A DNA stretch of 64,000 nucleotides from Punctularia strigosozonata HHB-11173 SS5 (GCF_000264995.1 NW_006767441.1:638255-702254), one strand, 5' to 3'; shown: positions 45,175 through 57,417, counted from the stretch's first letter. Notes: generated by a model from the sequence alone, not told the origin. Translations and numbers: made by a program.

Positions 45175-46324
45175 ATGTCCTCCGAACTCCAGATCATCAA
45201 CGTACACACGCCTGCGAACTCGTTCGCCATACCGCACTCACTCACGGAGGACTCGTTTCAATCGCTTCGTGACTCCCTCACGCGGAAAGTCAGTGCCGAA
45301 TACGATAGAGCCCACATTGCCCCAGGCTGGGTGAAGTATGAGTGGAATGGGTCGGTATGGAGCCTAGACGATGGTAAGCTGTGAATCCATCCTTGATGGT
45401 ACGGAATATCATACGTTCCCGTCAGACAGCGATTACACGATCTTCTCGTGGAGACAGAAGTCGACAGCGCAACAAGCTGGTCCGTCAAGGATGTCCGTCG
45501 ACACCACCCCGACTTTGCACATTCACGACCCATCGAGACCGTTGCCACCCCCAACAGCCTACCGCAATGCGTCATTCTACCTGTTCAGGCGCTCGGCCTC
45601 CCCAAAGCCACCGAGTACGTCCACGCGCAGATCGCGTGGAGGCGCTGACTCGGTGAAGAGTGGCAAGTCGCATATGACCAAGGCCGAGCGAGCTGGTGTA
45701 CCGCAGTACAAATACGAGTTCGACAAGTTCCACAGTGAGAATGGTGTCCGCACTGTTATCGGCACGATAGGCTCCGTGAATAATGGTCAGTCGCCAAAGT
45801 CTCGTCCCCATAATCGTCACCTTGACGTGAAGGCAAACAGTGCGCATGTTGTTGAAAGAGGGCCATCGTCACATATACCTCTCTCGCAAATTCGCTATTC
45901 GTCATGGATTTGTCCCAGGAGATGCCGAGCCTGGCTTTTATGGCTACAGTGGGCTGGTGAAGTGAGTGCTGACCATTCGGTGCCTTGGGGATGATCCTCA
46001 TCACATTTCAGCATTGGCAAATGGCCTATATCTATCGGCCCTACGCCCTGCCTTGACGGTCGGATACCCACCAAGATTACACACACCGTGTTCCTCGCTG
46101 AAGAGTCGCACTTCGACGTAAATCTCCTCCACCTCCCTGTGCCGTTCTTCCCGCTGATACATGATGCATAGGTGATCCTTGGTCGCTCCTTCTTCGAGGC
46201 AAGGCGGATCAAGACCAATCCTTTAGATCCTACAGACGTGGTTTGTGGCGACACTGGAGAGAAACTCGATGTGGAGGTTGTCGTGCTCCGCGATGGGCGT
46301 GGCGAAATCGTCACTGTGACCTAG
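45175..46324 (+). CDS. Orphan PB1-like plus retropepsin-like-fold protein
   Basis: Not a named family to me. Five exons (45175-45373, 45426-45785, 45841-45961, 46012-46117, 46172-46324) join in frame to 312 residues. The N-terminal region (about 1-80) contains WVKYEWNGSVWSLDDDSDYT, which resembles a PB1/ubiquitin-like strand pattern with an acidic OPCA-like turn. A Ser/Arg-rich linker follows. The C-terminal 125 residues (RTVIGTIGSVNNVRMLLKEG, then RHIYLSRKFAIRHGF and FDVILGRSFFE) follow the strand-loop order of retropepsin-like domains. No acid DSG/DTG triad is apparent, so I do not call it a protease. It ends RDGRGEIVTVT. Divergent from the ABCG gene over 366 bp. Confidence 0.72.
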
Positions 46325-46743
46325 CACACTCGTCGTGCATGCTTGCACCCATGATCCGCTTTATGAATGTTGCTGCTGCAGACCTCGGTCGACGCCTGTC
46401 CCGTCTTCTGACAGTGTGGTTATTCTGTAGTACCTATAAATTGAAGGATCAAGAGACCCTCGTGATTCCGAGAACCCTCTGCAGCACTCGCCAACATCGG
46501 CCTCATGTTCACTTGGACGCATTCCGCACTGAGCACCGGTAGACTGATGTTCTCCGAACCTAGAATCGTCCTACGCATTACATACAGTCCTGCGAACGCG
46601 TATGTAACTGTCTGCGGCAACAACGGCATCTTTCGGCTCCCTAGGACTGTGCAGATGCTCCAGGCTCCTGCTGCCGGCGCCTGCACTGCTGCCTAAGCTC
46701 ATATGCCGCTTTCACCCGGACGGTCTCCTCACAGCGCTTCACG
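46325..46743. other. Intergenic, F-box promoter region
   Basis: A 419-bp gap between the PB1-like orphan and the F-box gene. Short open frames exist but show no recognisable product, so it is read as promoter and leader. Confidence 0.45.
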
Positions 46744-47999
46744 ATGGATCATTGTTCATCCTTGGACAGACTGCTCCCCGATGAACTGCTTGCACTAGTC
46801 TTTCAACTCGGACAAGCCCTCCCTTGCAAACTCCACTCCGTTCCCTTCGCCTTCACATGTTCCCATGTATCGCGGAGATGGCGAGCGATCGCCTTGGGTC
46901 ACCCTTCCATCTGGTCGATTATCAGAAGTTCTCGGATCGCAACGCTGGAGCTCATGCTTGCGAGGTCGAAGGAGTCGACCATCGAGCTAGTGCTCGATGT
47001 GGCCATGACTTCCCAGCCGCGGCGACAACTGCTGCAACGGACCATCGAAGTCATATCATCCAATATGCATCGAACCCGCAGCCTCGTCCTGATAGAATCA
47101 GGTCATTCGTTCGACATGGGCCATATGGTCGTGCACCTGTCTCGCGCATCCGCACCAGTGCTGCAGAGGTTGGAGCTCATTGCACCACGAAACCAGTTCG
47201 GACTATTCCGTCCCCCGTTTTCCTCCGGTATGCCTGCCTTGAAATCGCTCAGGGTCCGCAACCTCATCCTGCAACACACGTCGGGTTTACTCGACACGCT
47301 CACCGAATTGGACATCGATATCGTGTACGGAGTAGCGTACAAGGATATGAAGAATTGGCTATTGGCTCCCTCAGGACTCAGCGTCTGGTCTTTTCGGGCG
47401 AAGTCTTGAATATCCCGCCAGGGTTTGAGCGACTCACGTTGCGAAATCTTCGGCACTTCACCCTCTCAATCCCTGGGCGAATGGCCGATGAAGTCTCCCG
47501 TCCCTTCCTCGTGTTACATATGCCAATGCTGACGTCGCTCGAGATCAGGTTTTTCACTGATCAGTGTTGGTGTTGGTTTGTGCGCCATATTGGACGGAAA
47601 ACATCGCTGAAATATCCTCTCGTGGAGTCCTTGGCGTTGATCCACCTAGGTTCGGTGGAGCAGGCGGAGGACAATTTCTTTGCGGCATTCCCCGCACTCG
47701 AGCAACTCGATTTGCAGGGCGCACGAGGCGTGGACCCTCTTCAATTTTTACAAGACGGACTGTCGAACCCAGACAATATACGATTGTCCCCCAATTGGCC
47801 GAAGCTTCGGAGTATCCATATCATAAGCCTACCCGTAGAGTGCAAGTCGCTCAAAAACATCGTCAGCGCTCGAAGAGCGCAGGGCGTACCACTCTCGACC
47901 TTGACCCTTACGGGCGACACTCCGCCACCAGATGATCTTCCGGCAGACCTTGTTATCAGAACATTGCCTTTTCCAGAGGACGAGGGTGCTTACTGGTGA
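46744..47999 (+). CDS. F-box protein with leucine-rich C-terminal region
   Basis: A substrate adaptor for SCF ubiquitin ligases. The F-box is LLPDELLALVFQLGQ, with CSHVSRRWRAIALGHPSIWS near residues 10-60. The reading frame seems to change near 47.3 kb. Placing a 59-nt intron at 47323-47381 (donor GTGTAC after DID I; acceptor GACTCAG) keeps frame and continues RLVFSGEVLNIPPGFERLTL. The C-terminal part has repeated leucine-rich segments (LTSLEIRFF, LVESLALIHLG, LEQLDLQGARG) and ends FPEDEGAYW. Total 398 residues. The substrate is unknown. It ends only 36 bp before the stop of the convergent Sac2-like gene. Confidence 0.8.
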
Positions 48000-48035
48000 T
48001 ACGTATACGGCACTGTCACAGGGTTTTCTATACGA

Positions 48036-51000
48036 TCAACCACCAAGCCACAACAGCCTCTTCACACCATATTCCATCTTAGCATATACACTCGTCATCC
48101 GTTGTGCCTCCGTCAAACTGTGCCAAATGTCAGGGATTGTTCTCTGACGTTGATAAACGAGGACACTAACCTGACCACGTCGACGTCCTTGACCAAATTC
48201 TCGCGAACATTCCCGATATCCGCGCATGCGCGTCGTATTGATTCCACCATCGCGTCAACAGCCTCCCTGCTGTTCGTGGCCCCTGCGAGCTCATCTGAAT
48301 CTTCTGCATACGTTCCTGTCGAGCGTTGTCGTCTTGTTGGGTCAACGGGCAAAGCCTTGAACGCGGCAAAGGTGGTTTCGCCAGGTTCCTCGGGTGCAGC
48401 CTTGGCGATTAACTTCGATAGCGCGGATGATCTGCGCACGATACTCTGCTGAGGTAGAGAGCTTGGCGGAGGGGCAGTCGATTGCCCGGAGTGGGTCGGT
48501 TTAGTAGGGGAGGATGGCGCAGAGGATGCTGACTTCCGTTCAATACTGTTTCGCACCGAGTAGCTTGTGATCCGTGTCTCGAGGTTAGAGTTGCGCCAGG
48601 TGACCATGAATCCTGCGTTCTGCAGAGGATCGCGACTAGCTTCTTCCAATGGGGATATGATATATGCACCTACGATAGCAGATGAGTGAGCGAATCTGTG
48701 TAACGATTCATCTGTACCTTTCTCTATGCTTTCAATGTCGCCCAAGGGTACGCGGTGGAATACTTTGATCTTCTCGAGTGTGTAGTCGTAGCTCTAGGCA
48801 CAGCCCTATGACCACCTCATCTCCACCGGGAAGAGAGCGACTTACTACGATGTAAAGCGCGCGAACAGACTAAGGAGGCATCAGAATGCCGCGAACGTTC
48901 GGCTATGGCGCATCACAAAGCTTACCAGGAGAAGGACCTTTTCCTCGAATCTATCCGCCATCTTTCGGTTCAATGCTTCGGGCGAGAATACGGTCCATCC
49001 AGAAAGTAACCGTTCGCCTTCGGAGAGAACCCGAGACACGGATGTTGCGATGGCGTCCGCTCTGATTTGAGCGATTCGGACCATATCACGAGGGTCAGAC
49101 GATTGTAACTTCAGCAAGAATTCCGAGAAGACTGTGAGTGTCCGACAACCCAGCATATAATCGATGACGGCCTGACAGAACCAATCACTGAATGTAGAGG
49201 TGTACATCCTTGGAAAATATTAACAAAGACGATATCTGCCAAGGATGTTGGTAGACTAACCGAGCGATCGAGTTGATGCCATCGTTCAGCATGCCGCCAA
49301 GATCGCGTTTACCTGTCCTGGTTATAGTTCTAGCTGGTGCCGATAATACGAGTTCAAAGCACGCACCTAGTAAAGTCTCCCTGATAATAATAGCCATGAG
49401 TGACAAAACCTCATGTGTACAATGAACGTACCTTCAGAGCAGAAGTACCAGCACTGAGCGATAGTCAGCATACCCGCGATGTCGAGAGATATCAAACCTG
49501 TTGAAACATACTATGCACGGCTGATGGCATCGCCATTATTTGCCCATACTGGTGGAAGAGATATCAATCTGAAGGCGAGCGTAAACATAATCATCTTACC
49601 ATCATTGAACACGACGTCTAATTCCGTGCGCCCATTTTCTGTCGTATTCAATAGAGCAACCGCACCTAGTTGTCTGTTCAAGACATGACGAGCAAAAGCA
49701 GACTCCGCAGTGGATCAACGGCGAGGCGGATAAGCAAGGAGGCTACGACTTACTTGTACTACATTCGTCCTGTCGAGGCAGTCGATGCAATTGACACGAA
49801 ACACGCCCTTCTGATCCGACATCTTCGATCCACTCGATATCCAGAGATACCTGAAGAAAGAGGTTAGCGAAGAAAATAAGAATCGATTACTAGCCTTGCC
49901 CTTGTTGTTCGAAGGTACGCTCTAGTTTGTCGATTAACATCGAGATATTCTCATATCTGTTGTTCAATGGTCAGGATAAAAACGAGTTTAAAGGGAAAAG
50001 CTGACGCACTTCATGCCCTTTGTCTCGGCATGGAAGTCATATTCTGTATAGCTAGGTTCTGGCTCGCGTCTAGTCTCATTGGGTAAAACGGACTGGTGTA
50101 CTTCACATCAGGCCATGCCATCTCAGAGACAAAGTCACGGTATGCACAAGTGACAGCCGCTTCCTTCCCATGTTGTTCGGCTAGGTTTACCACATTCTAT
50201 GACAGATTGAGTTATGACATGCCTGACAAGTGATAAAGACCAACGTTTGGCCCGTAGTGCCCCACAGTCCTCTGGAAATGACGTCGCACGGCATCCAGTT
50301 GCTGGCTATGCGTCCGGTCGGACGCAAGGACAGGGGCCGGTTTCAGGCTATACCCAGGTTGGGACCAAAACAGAGGTACTAGCAAAATGAGTTTAGCAGC
50401 ATCCTTAGGAGAAAGAACACGACACACTTGATCCACGAATTTGGACATATGAGAAAACGTTTGAATGGCCCTCACGCTGTGATGTCCGGATGTGGTCAGT
50501 GAAACTCATATTTGCAAAGGGCATCACATTTTCTCACGTCAACTCGAACGACGGCCTCTGTCTCGACGAAGTTGGCAACATGCGCTTCATCGTCGATTCC
50601 TCTTCTCTGGTAACGGAGCCCAGCACGGTTTTTTGATCGTCGGGAAACGAGAATATAGTCCACCAACGCGGATTTGCCTTCCTCGGATTCTTCAGGTTCA
50701 CGCGGTACTCGGAATGCGGCGATTTGATAGTACCCTTGCATGATCGGCAGGACATATGAATGTAGCTGTTGAGAATTAACATCAGCAATGGCCATATCCC
50801 TTCAATCGTCGGGTGTAGCAAGCTTACTCCTGCTTCTGTGAATGGCTTGGACAACCATTCGTTCCACCAGAATTGGCGATCGACGCGGCGCCAAAGGGGT
50901 AAAGTGGGGTACACTTCCGCAAGGACGTCAACCTTCTCCAAGTCAGGGTGTTCAGTGGGTGCATCTGAGATCCCTGAAGCCGCGGAAGACGACGCTGTCG

Positions 51001-52383
51001 TTGTCGGGGTCTCCAAGGCGTTCAAGTCGGAAAGAAGATGATGTTCCCTTTTCGACTTCGCAATCTCCTCCTGTTTGTGCTGCAGAGATCGCGTGATATC
51101 TGGATATGACCAGTTAGACGAGTAACAAAGGTGCGCGGAAAACGTGCCAAACGTGTACGCAAAATACATGCCGCCCTTGGTGTACTCGCGGATGATTTCT
51201 TTCAGAATCTTATCCTCCAGTTCAGAATGCTGCTCCGCTTGCGTTTTCGGCTCGGGCGCACGACTGTCAATAATATCCCCCAGGACCTCAGAAGGTGACT
51301 GCACATCCTGCTCTGCGGCTGCATCGACTACTTCTTCGGTGTCGTGCTTCAGTGAAGTTGGAGCGTCAGAGTTATCACGGGATTCCACCCCTGCGCCGTG
51401 AGAATCCGCATTTTCCTCGTCGACGATATCCATTGGGGACTGCGGAGGTCGCTTAGCTAGTTTGTTCCAAAACGATAGCCGCTTCGCTAGCGTCTGAGCC
51501 ACTGAGTTGGTGTTCACGGATGTCTCCGACGAAGGGGTAGAGGCACCAGATGACGGAGTATTGGGATCGTCTTCATTCTCTGGCTTGAACTCCGTTGAGT
51601 TCAGCGGTGTCATAATCTTCACCTGCTCCTCATCGGCGAATTTGACACGAGGGGTGTGTGAAATAGATTGCGTCTCATCGGAGGCCTTCGACACATCTTC
51701 AGGAGGAAAGTTATCCAGATCACTTGCTACAGTGTTCACTGATGCTGTATGTAAAAGCGAGAGCCGTGCTTGTGCCGCGTTCTTGGTTGCGAGTGTATTG
51801 AGCACTGTCCTTGCTCTATCTTCTTTGAGGGGTATAGCAGTAACGCCTTTGACGCCGTAGACTGTATATGCATCATCTAGGACTACCACGAGGTTGAGCA
51901 TCAACCTGCACAGTACCATACGGCACTCACAGTTTCCTATGTTTGACTTGCTGGTGATAGCAAGCAAGTACGATGCTTCAGAATTTGACACCGCTTCAGG
52001 TTCCATATTCATACACGTTTTCTGAGTAACTCACTAGAATATAGCTCTACGATTCCAATAATCCCGTACACAACAACGCTCTCGGACCAGTCCCGGCCGT
52101 CTGCTTCGCCATCGCCTTGAAGTTCCTCTACCGAGATTGCTTGACCCCAGGCTAACCGCACATGGGTTGCCGGATGCTTTAAGCCGGCAACATGTGGGCG
52201 TATGAGGAGGCCCTCCGGGGTCGGTAAAATAGCGAGATGATTGTATGGGCAAGGGTGTGGGACTGAAGGTAGGGTATAACTTGGAGGCAGGCTCGCCGCA
52301 TGTAATATTGGCCGGTTCGGTGCCGCCGCTGTCGTCGAGACGGGAGGCGGAGGGCTCTTAGTCTTGCGGAATAGTCGCTTCAT
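48036..52383 (-). CDS. Sac-domain inositide phosphatase with hSac2 domain (INPP5F-like)
   Basis: Dephosphorylates phosphoinositides on endomembranes. The start is [20 protein letters not shown]. The Sac N-terminal part ([14 protein letters not shown]) is followed by a disordered insert of about 250 residues ([17 protein letters not shown] and acidic Ser/Thr-rich text). The catalytic part resumes with [43 protein letters not shown] and the Cys-X5-Arg loop [15 protein letters not shown], where C and R are both present. Further on [13 protein letters not shown] and a hSac2-like block ([32 protein letters not shown]) support the Sac2/INPP5F branch. A last intron gives the C-terminus [11 protein letters not shown]. 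Confidence 0.9.
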
Positions 52384-52533
52384 AACGAAGGAACGTGGTC
52401 GAGTCTGAGCAAGTCATCGAACCACGAACACTTCCGCCCGCGACGATCAATCAAGCCAAGTGATCGCGTGACGTCATGTCAAGTTGACTACGGTGAACGT
52501 TTGAATCATGATACATCATACATATACGGTACA

Positions 52534-53760
52534 TCAGGCCTCGACGGCGACGGGAGCTGGTGCAGGAGGATCCGAAGAGCTCTTCCCTTCTGTGCGAATA
52601 TCGTATCCATACGCGGCATGCGTTGAACCGGGGACATCTCCGGCTCCCTCGTAGTGCATTTGCGAGACGTCGAAGTTGCCTGCAAAACCAATCAAATATA
52701 CACATGCAACAAGATTGAATGTGCTCACCAATAAACTTCCAGCCGTCTTCTTTGATGTGGTAAACATTGCATGTGTTACCGGAGAATGCATCGCGATGAC
52801 CAGCGGCGTAGATGCTTCGCCTGCCGAGCTCTTGAGCCTCCTCGTCGGTGAGGTCCCACCGGTAGCCCTGGTCAAGAACACCATACGCATAGGTGCTGCC
52901 GGATCCAACCGAGAAAAGATCGCCTTTTAACCGCGTGCCATCGGAATCGACATAAACGACAGCAGGGCCTGTCTTGTCCCAACCGCAGATCATGGTCCCC
53001 TATATGATCTCAGCAATGATTTTAGCTTCCGAGAACACATGCACCTCACCATGCTCAAGCCCATCCCTTTGTAGCCGTAAACGAGGTTGCTGAGGTATTT
53101 GCTAGCAGCCGCGACAGAGATGCGCTCCCGGTTCCGCAACTCATGCAGCCGGCATTGGATTCCCAGGTACGTTTCCCAGTATTGACAATCGGCTATATAG
53201 AGTATGGGTAATTAGCGCCGGCCAGTCCGAGGGATTCCATAGCAGAGACACGACCGCACCGGCGCCACCAGCCATAGTGCCAAGCAGGTAGGGGTTGATT
53301 TCAATGACCTTCTTGACAGTGCCCGATGCTTCAAACGAAGGTCAGCGACCGAGCGCTTATGCAGTTCCACTACAGCGCACCAACGTAGCTCCCGGCGGTC
53401 GCTCGAGAATCAACCGCTACGATCACTCCGCCTTGGAACCGGAATGCAAGCGTGGTGGTACCATGCTTGATCTTAATGCGGCAGCTGGGATCCGCGTGAT
53501 CGTCTGTATGGAGCCTCAAGAAAGCTGCAGGCTAAATAGAAGGTTTCAGTGGCTCTATCATGTATCCGCAAGTTTGTATCTCTCACATCAGGAACGTTGG
53601 GCACGGAGAAGTTGGGCACCCCGCGGGCGAGGTTGCCAAAGCCAGCTTCCGAACCCCACATCACATCTGAGCAGTCCTCATCTTCCGCCGAAGTATCCTT
53701 CACTCTCCTGAGTTCACTCGCGGCACCTGAAGTGGAGAATCGGGTGACGAAGGTGTTCAT
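52534..53760 (-). CDS. PRE2: Proteasome 20S subunit beta type-5
   Basis: Chymotrypsin-like active subunit of the 20S core. The propeptide starts [20 protein letters not shown]; cleavage exposes the catalytic Thr in [20 protein letters not shown]. Further hallmarks: [95 protein letters not shown] and [15 protein letters not shown] species-specific C-terminal Ser/Pro/Ala tail ends APAPVAVEA. All active-site residues (Thr1, the Asp of VAVD and Lys) appear present. Several short introns. About 450 bp of apparent promoter precedes it. Confidence 0.97.
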
Positions 53761-54204
53761 GGTGAACGGGGTAAGATGAAGTGAGTACCAGTCGCGCGAG
53801 CCGCGTCAGTGAGGACGCGTCGCCGCTTACCCGTTCCGGCAATATCGTGGAAATGTACTTAACGGATATATTATCATTTACCGTCCTCCGGGCAAAATAC
53901 CACCCCCGCGCGCTATAGTACTCGCGGTCACCAGCGACCACCGTTTTAGCCAAGCACACATCGTCTCAAATGTTGGTTAGATCTTGCACGCCGAAGGGGC
54001 CAGCGCTGGCTGAGTGCCTTCTATCACTGCGCTGTGGCATCTTCAGCTTCGTCTTTCAGTTCGATCGGCTTTGGCATGGGGCAGAGTAGCATCGACTCCC
54101 AGCCAACCCTATAGCACGCGCTTCCGAATCCGACAAGAACCTAGCGAAATGGCAGTCATTGATTCGAGAACAGTGTACCAACCCCTCCTGACACCGGTCT
54201 TCGA
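53761..54204. other. Intergenic: beta5 promoter
   Basis: The 5' flank of proteasome beta5 and of the decayed dehydrogenase. No open frame of interest. No clear PACE-like element (GGTGGCAAA) was found. Confidence 0.5.
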
Positions 54205-55392
54205 CTATCTACTGAGCTGCCTGTCGCTATTGTTAATGGAGCAGCTTAAGGAATCGGTAAAGGAGTCGCTCTTCGCCTCGCTCAAGACGGAAACGATGTG
54301 GCGGTTAACGACTTGAAGAGCAAATCGCTAATACTTGACGAAGTCTGCGCCGTGATCAATGAGAAAGGTTGACGGTCGCTGCAGGTCACTGCGGACAACT
54401 CCTCATCTGAGGATGTTCAGAGACTGGTGGACAGGGTCGTAGAGCAGCTCGGCCGTCTGGATGTGGTACGGCAGGCGTATTGATGTAGGGGTCGCCGAGT
54501 GTCACCCTTGGACCGCAGATAGTCGCCAATGCTGGTATTGTTATGATATCGCCCTCCCTGGACAGTACGTCGTCCTCTTATCTTTCTCCGTGCCATAGGA
54601 TTTGATCGTCTGCGTAGTGTCGGTCGAGGATTGGGACAGACTATTTCCGTGAACGTTCGCGGGATCATGTTGTGTTACAAGACCGCCACGAACCAGATGT
54701 AAAGTCAAGGGCAAGGACGTATCATAGGTAGGAAGACGAACTTCAGTTTCACGCTTTGCACTCCGGCTGCGCGCCGCTCATGCAGGAGCATGCTCTGTGG
54801 CACGAAAGAAAAGTAATAAGAACAAAATGTCGTCACCCGATTCATGGCTGAATTGTGCCTCTTAGGGCTCCCTCTACTTTCCGCGTATTGCTCCGGCAAA
54901 TTCGCAGTTCGGGGATTGGCCCAATCAGCGTGTACGTCAATCATCACTGGAACATCCCAAGCATTGATCGCCCGCTCCGCAGCGGTTGGATTGGCACCCT
55001 ATGGTATCACTGTGAACGCGTATGCACCGGGTTTGATCGATACCCCCCACGGGCAGGAGCTTTCCTACACCCTCCCCGCCCAGGACGTTGACGTCAGGGT
55101 AGCTACGTTCATCGGGAAAGAACGCATGGCGTTACCGCAAAAAGTCCCGCCCCCGAAAATATACGTAACGCGACAGTCGGATAGACAGAACCATCGTCTT
55201 CTAATTGTCGGCTCAGCAGGTTCCCAAACCGCACCTATGCCAAAGGGAGAACCTGAGGTAGTGGCTACATAGCCTTGTGTTCTACCTCGCGTAGCCGGAG
55301 GCTAAGTTTGTTACTGGTGAGCTCTAGCCAACCACGACGAAGTTGTTTTAGGGCAACCAATCAACGTGGATGGTGGGCTCCAGTTCGATTAA
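54205..55392 (+). pseudogene. Decayed short-chain dehydrogenase/reductase
   Basis: A broken host NAD(P)-dependent SDR. Recognisable remains in order: VAIVNGAA then GIGKGVALRLAQDG (cofactor loop), VNDLKSKS, NSSSEDVQRLVDRVVEQLGR, VANAGIV, VNVRGIMLCYKTAT, PLLSAYCSGKFAVRGLAQSA (the YxxxK site), GITVNAYAPGLIDTP and finally QPINVDGGLQFD. The start codon is not seen. Stops interrupt the frame at 54247-54249 (TAA in the cofactor loop) and 54370-54372 (TGA). One base appears missing near 54650 before VNVRG, and a further stop lies after the ATG near 54702. No protein is likely made. The parent function may be a keto-reductase; the exact substrate is unknown. Confidence 0.8.
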
Positions 55393-55663
55393 ACGGCTCA
55401 CGAACAGCAGGCATTTTCACATTACTATATGGCGTCAAGTCAACGGGCGGGGGTTGTCAGTGTGCTGATATGGGGTCGTTTCATGTCTGTTATCCCGCGG
55501 GACGCCATGTAACTTGGATGGATGCAAACCAATTACATCACGGCATGTTACGCCAGTCACATTGCATATGGACTCATAGTACACCCACTACGACGCCCAT
55601 CATGAGATACTCGGATGTTCCCCCCCTTCACAGTCCCTTGATCTCGGTCCTCGCCGTCCCTCG

Positions 55664-57036
55664 ATGACATGGCATACAGTCCGCCAGCGCGTCCGTCGCC
55701 TGTTCCGCTCGAAGTCGCACGTTGAGGGCGGATCGAATTCAACTCTGAAACAAGATCCAACCGAGGGCGAGATGCCTCCGTCCAACACAACTGCCACGCC
55801 GGCGGTAGAGCCTACGGATGGAATTGCAACACAGTCGGCGGTGGGCGGCCCAGGCAACAAGGAGCCAATGCCGATCTCAGAAGTCGACAATGCGCTTCTC
55901 GTCCTCAGGCTGGACGCTTTGGATACTGGGGCCTACAGGTCCCTCGGCCCCCTGATCGAACATGCAGCCCACCCGACGCGTTCAAGGCTGCTAATTCTCC
56001 TTCTTTCGCCCCTGTTCGATTCCAGGCAGTCGGAGGGCGGCATAAACCGCCTCGCGAAGTGGGACGGGGTCCAGCGTCTGCTGACCTTCGCGTATGTGGA
56101 GGCCACACGCGTCGCACAACAACACGGGAGGGTGCTCATCGATATCAATGTCTTGCTTCGCTCTGAGAGGGAGGTGATATGGGGGGATGTGGTGAAGGAC
56201 GCCGAGGTCATATTTGCGGCGGAAAACGGTATGTATATCCATATCATGAACGGTGACGCACTATCTTAACTCTTCAAGATAAATTGCCGGACAGTATCGC
56301 ATCTTCCGCACAGTTGATACCGTGCGCCTCCGCGAGGCCTACCAACCCGTCTGTTCAATACGTGCCAGAACAGAAAGTTGCGACAGAAGACTCATTACTC
56401 CGAGTTGTCGCGTTAGGAGGGACATTTGATCACTTGCACGCTGGGCACAAGATCTTGCTGAGCATGGCCGCATGGATAGCAAGCGAGAAGATCATTGTCG
56501 GCGTCACCGGTGCGTCGCCGTCGCTTTGCCTCGCTTGACTAGACCTACTGACGCATGCTAGACGACGCACTGTTACAAAACAAATCAAACAAGCATGTTT
56601 TAGAAGATCTGTCAACGCGGTCGGAGCGCGTACGGGCGTTCTTGGCTTTGTTCAGACCCGGATTGGTGTACGACATCGTTTCGATCAAAGACGTCGCCGG
56701 ACCGACCGGGTGGGACCCAGATATCCATGCCCTCGTCGTCAGCCGGGAAACGATATCAGGTGCATCAGCTAGTGCGTCCCGTTCGCCCCCTTTTCACTGT
56801 AGCTTCGCTGATGTACATTTCTTACAGTTGACAAGATAAGGACGGAAAAGGGCCTCCCGCCTCTGCGCACTTTCGTAATCGACGTCATTTCCGCTGAGTC
56901 GGAGAGCATCGAGGGAGACAGCGCCGAGGCGCTCAAGCAGGCGAAGATGAGCAGCACCTACATCCGGGAATGGATCGTTAAGTACCAGCTTGAGAAAGCT
57001 CACGATGGTCCAAAAACTCCGGACGTCAACGTATGA
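55664..57036 (+). CDS. Phosphopantetheine adenylyltransferase (PPAT, Cab4 type)
   Basis: Fourth enzyme of coenzyme A synthesis: 4'-phosphopantetheine plus ATP to dephospho-CoA. The start MTWHTVRQRVRRLF is the first ATG; a Met further in (MPPSNTT or MPISEVD) could be the true start. An N-terminal domain of about 180 residues (NALLVLRLDALDTG, RSRLLILLLSPLF) precedes the nucleotidyl-transferase core VVALGGTFDHLHAGHKILL, which has the HxGH motif. Further on are IIVGVTDDALLQNKSNK, SERVRAFLALF, ALVVSRETISG and the C-terminal SSTYIREWI. The DPCK domain is absent, so this is a stand-alone PPAT. Several short introns. Confidence 0.93.
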
Positions 57037-57417
57037 AGCAGTAGAAGAAACTCCTGAAAGCGCGGACCACCCGATTCTTACTCTACAGCAGACCTTTTAT
57101 CGATTGTATATAGCTACGAGTGTATTCTGATGTATTAAGTACTCCGTGAAGAAACTCGAACCGTCCATTGATTGCTACAAGGGCTAAGGAGAGTGTGACC
57201 GAAGTGGGCCATGAAATAGAAGAGAGTCCATCAGTTTGGTATCGGGGAATATCGATGGAGGACGTAGGACGTGAGTTGGGATCATAAGGGAAAAAGAGAG
57301 ATTAGCGGAAAGCATAAGATGGTGATATAAGGGGCAAGGCGCCATATAAAACGCCGAAAAGATGTGGTACAAACTCTCCCTCTCCGTCTCTTCAACGGGC
57401 AAACCCGTTAACATCTA

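Noticed and set aside
45175-46324. Calling the orphan an active aspartic protease
   Set aside because: The fold-like pattern is suggestive but no acid triad is apparent, and the gene has a normal host intron structure.
54014-54316. Plus-strand open frame of 100 residues beginning MPSITALWHLQ
   Set aside because: It overlaps the remains of the SDR in another frame and stays open only by chance. The SDR motifs explain this DNA better.
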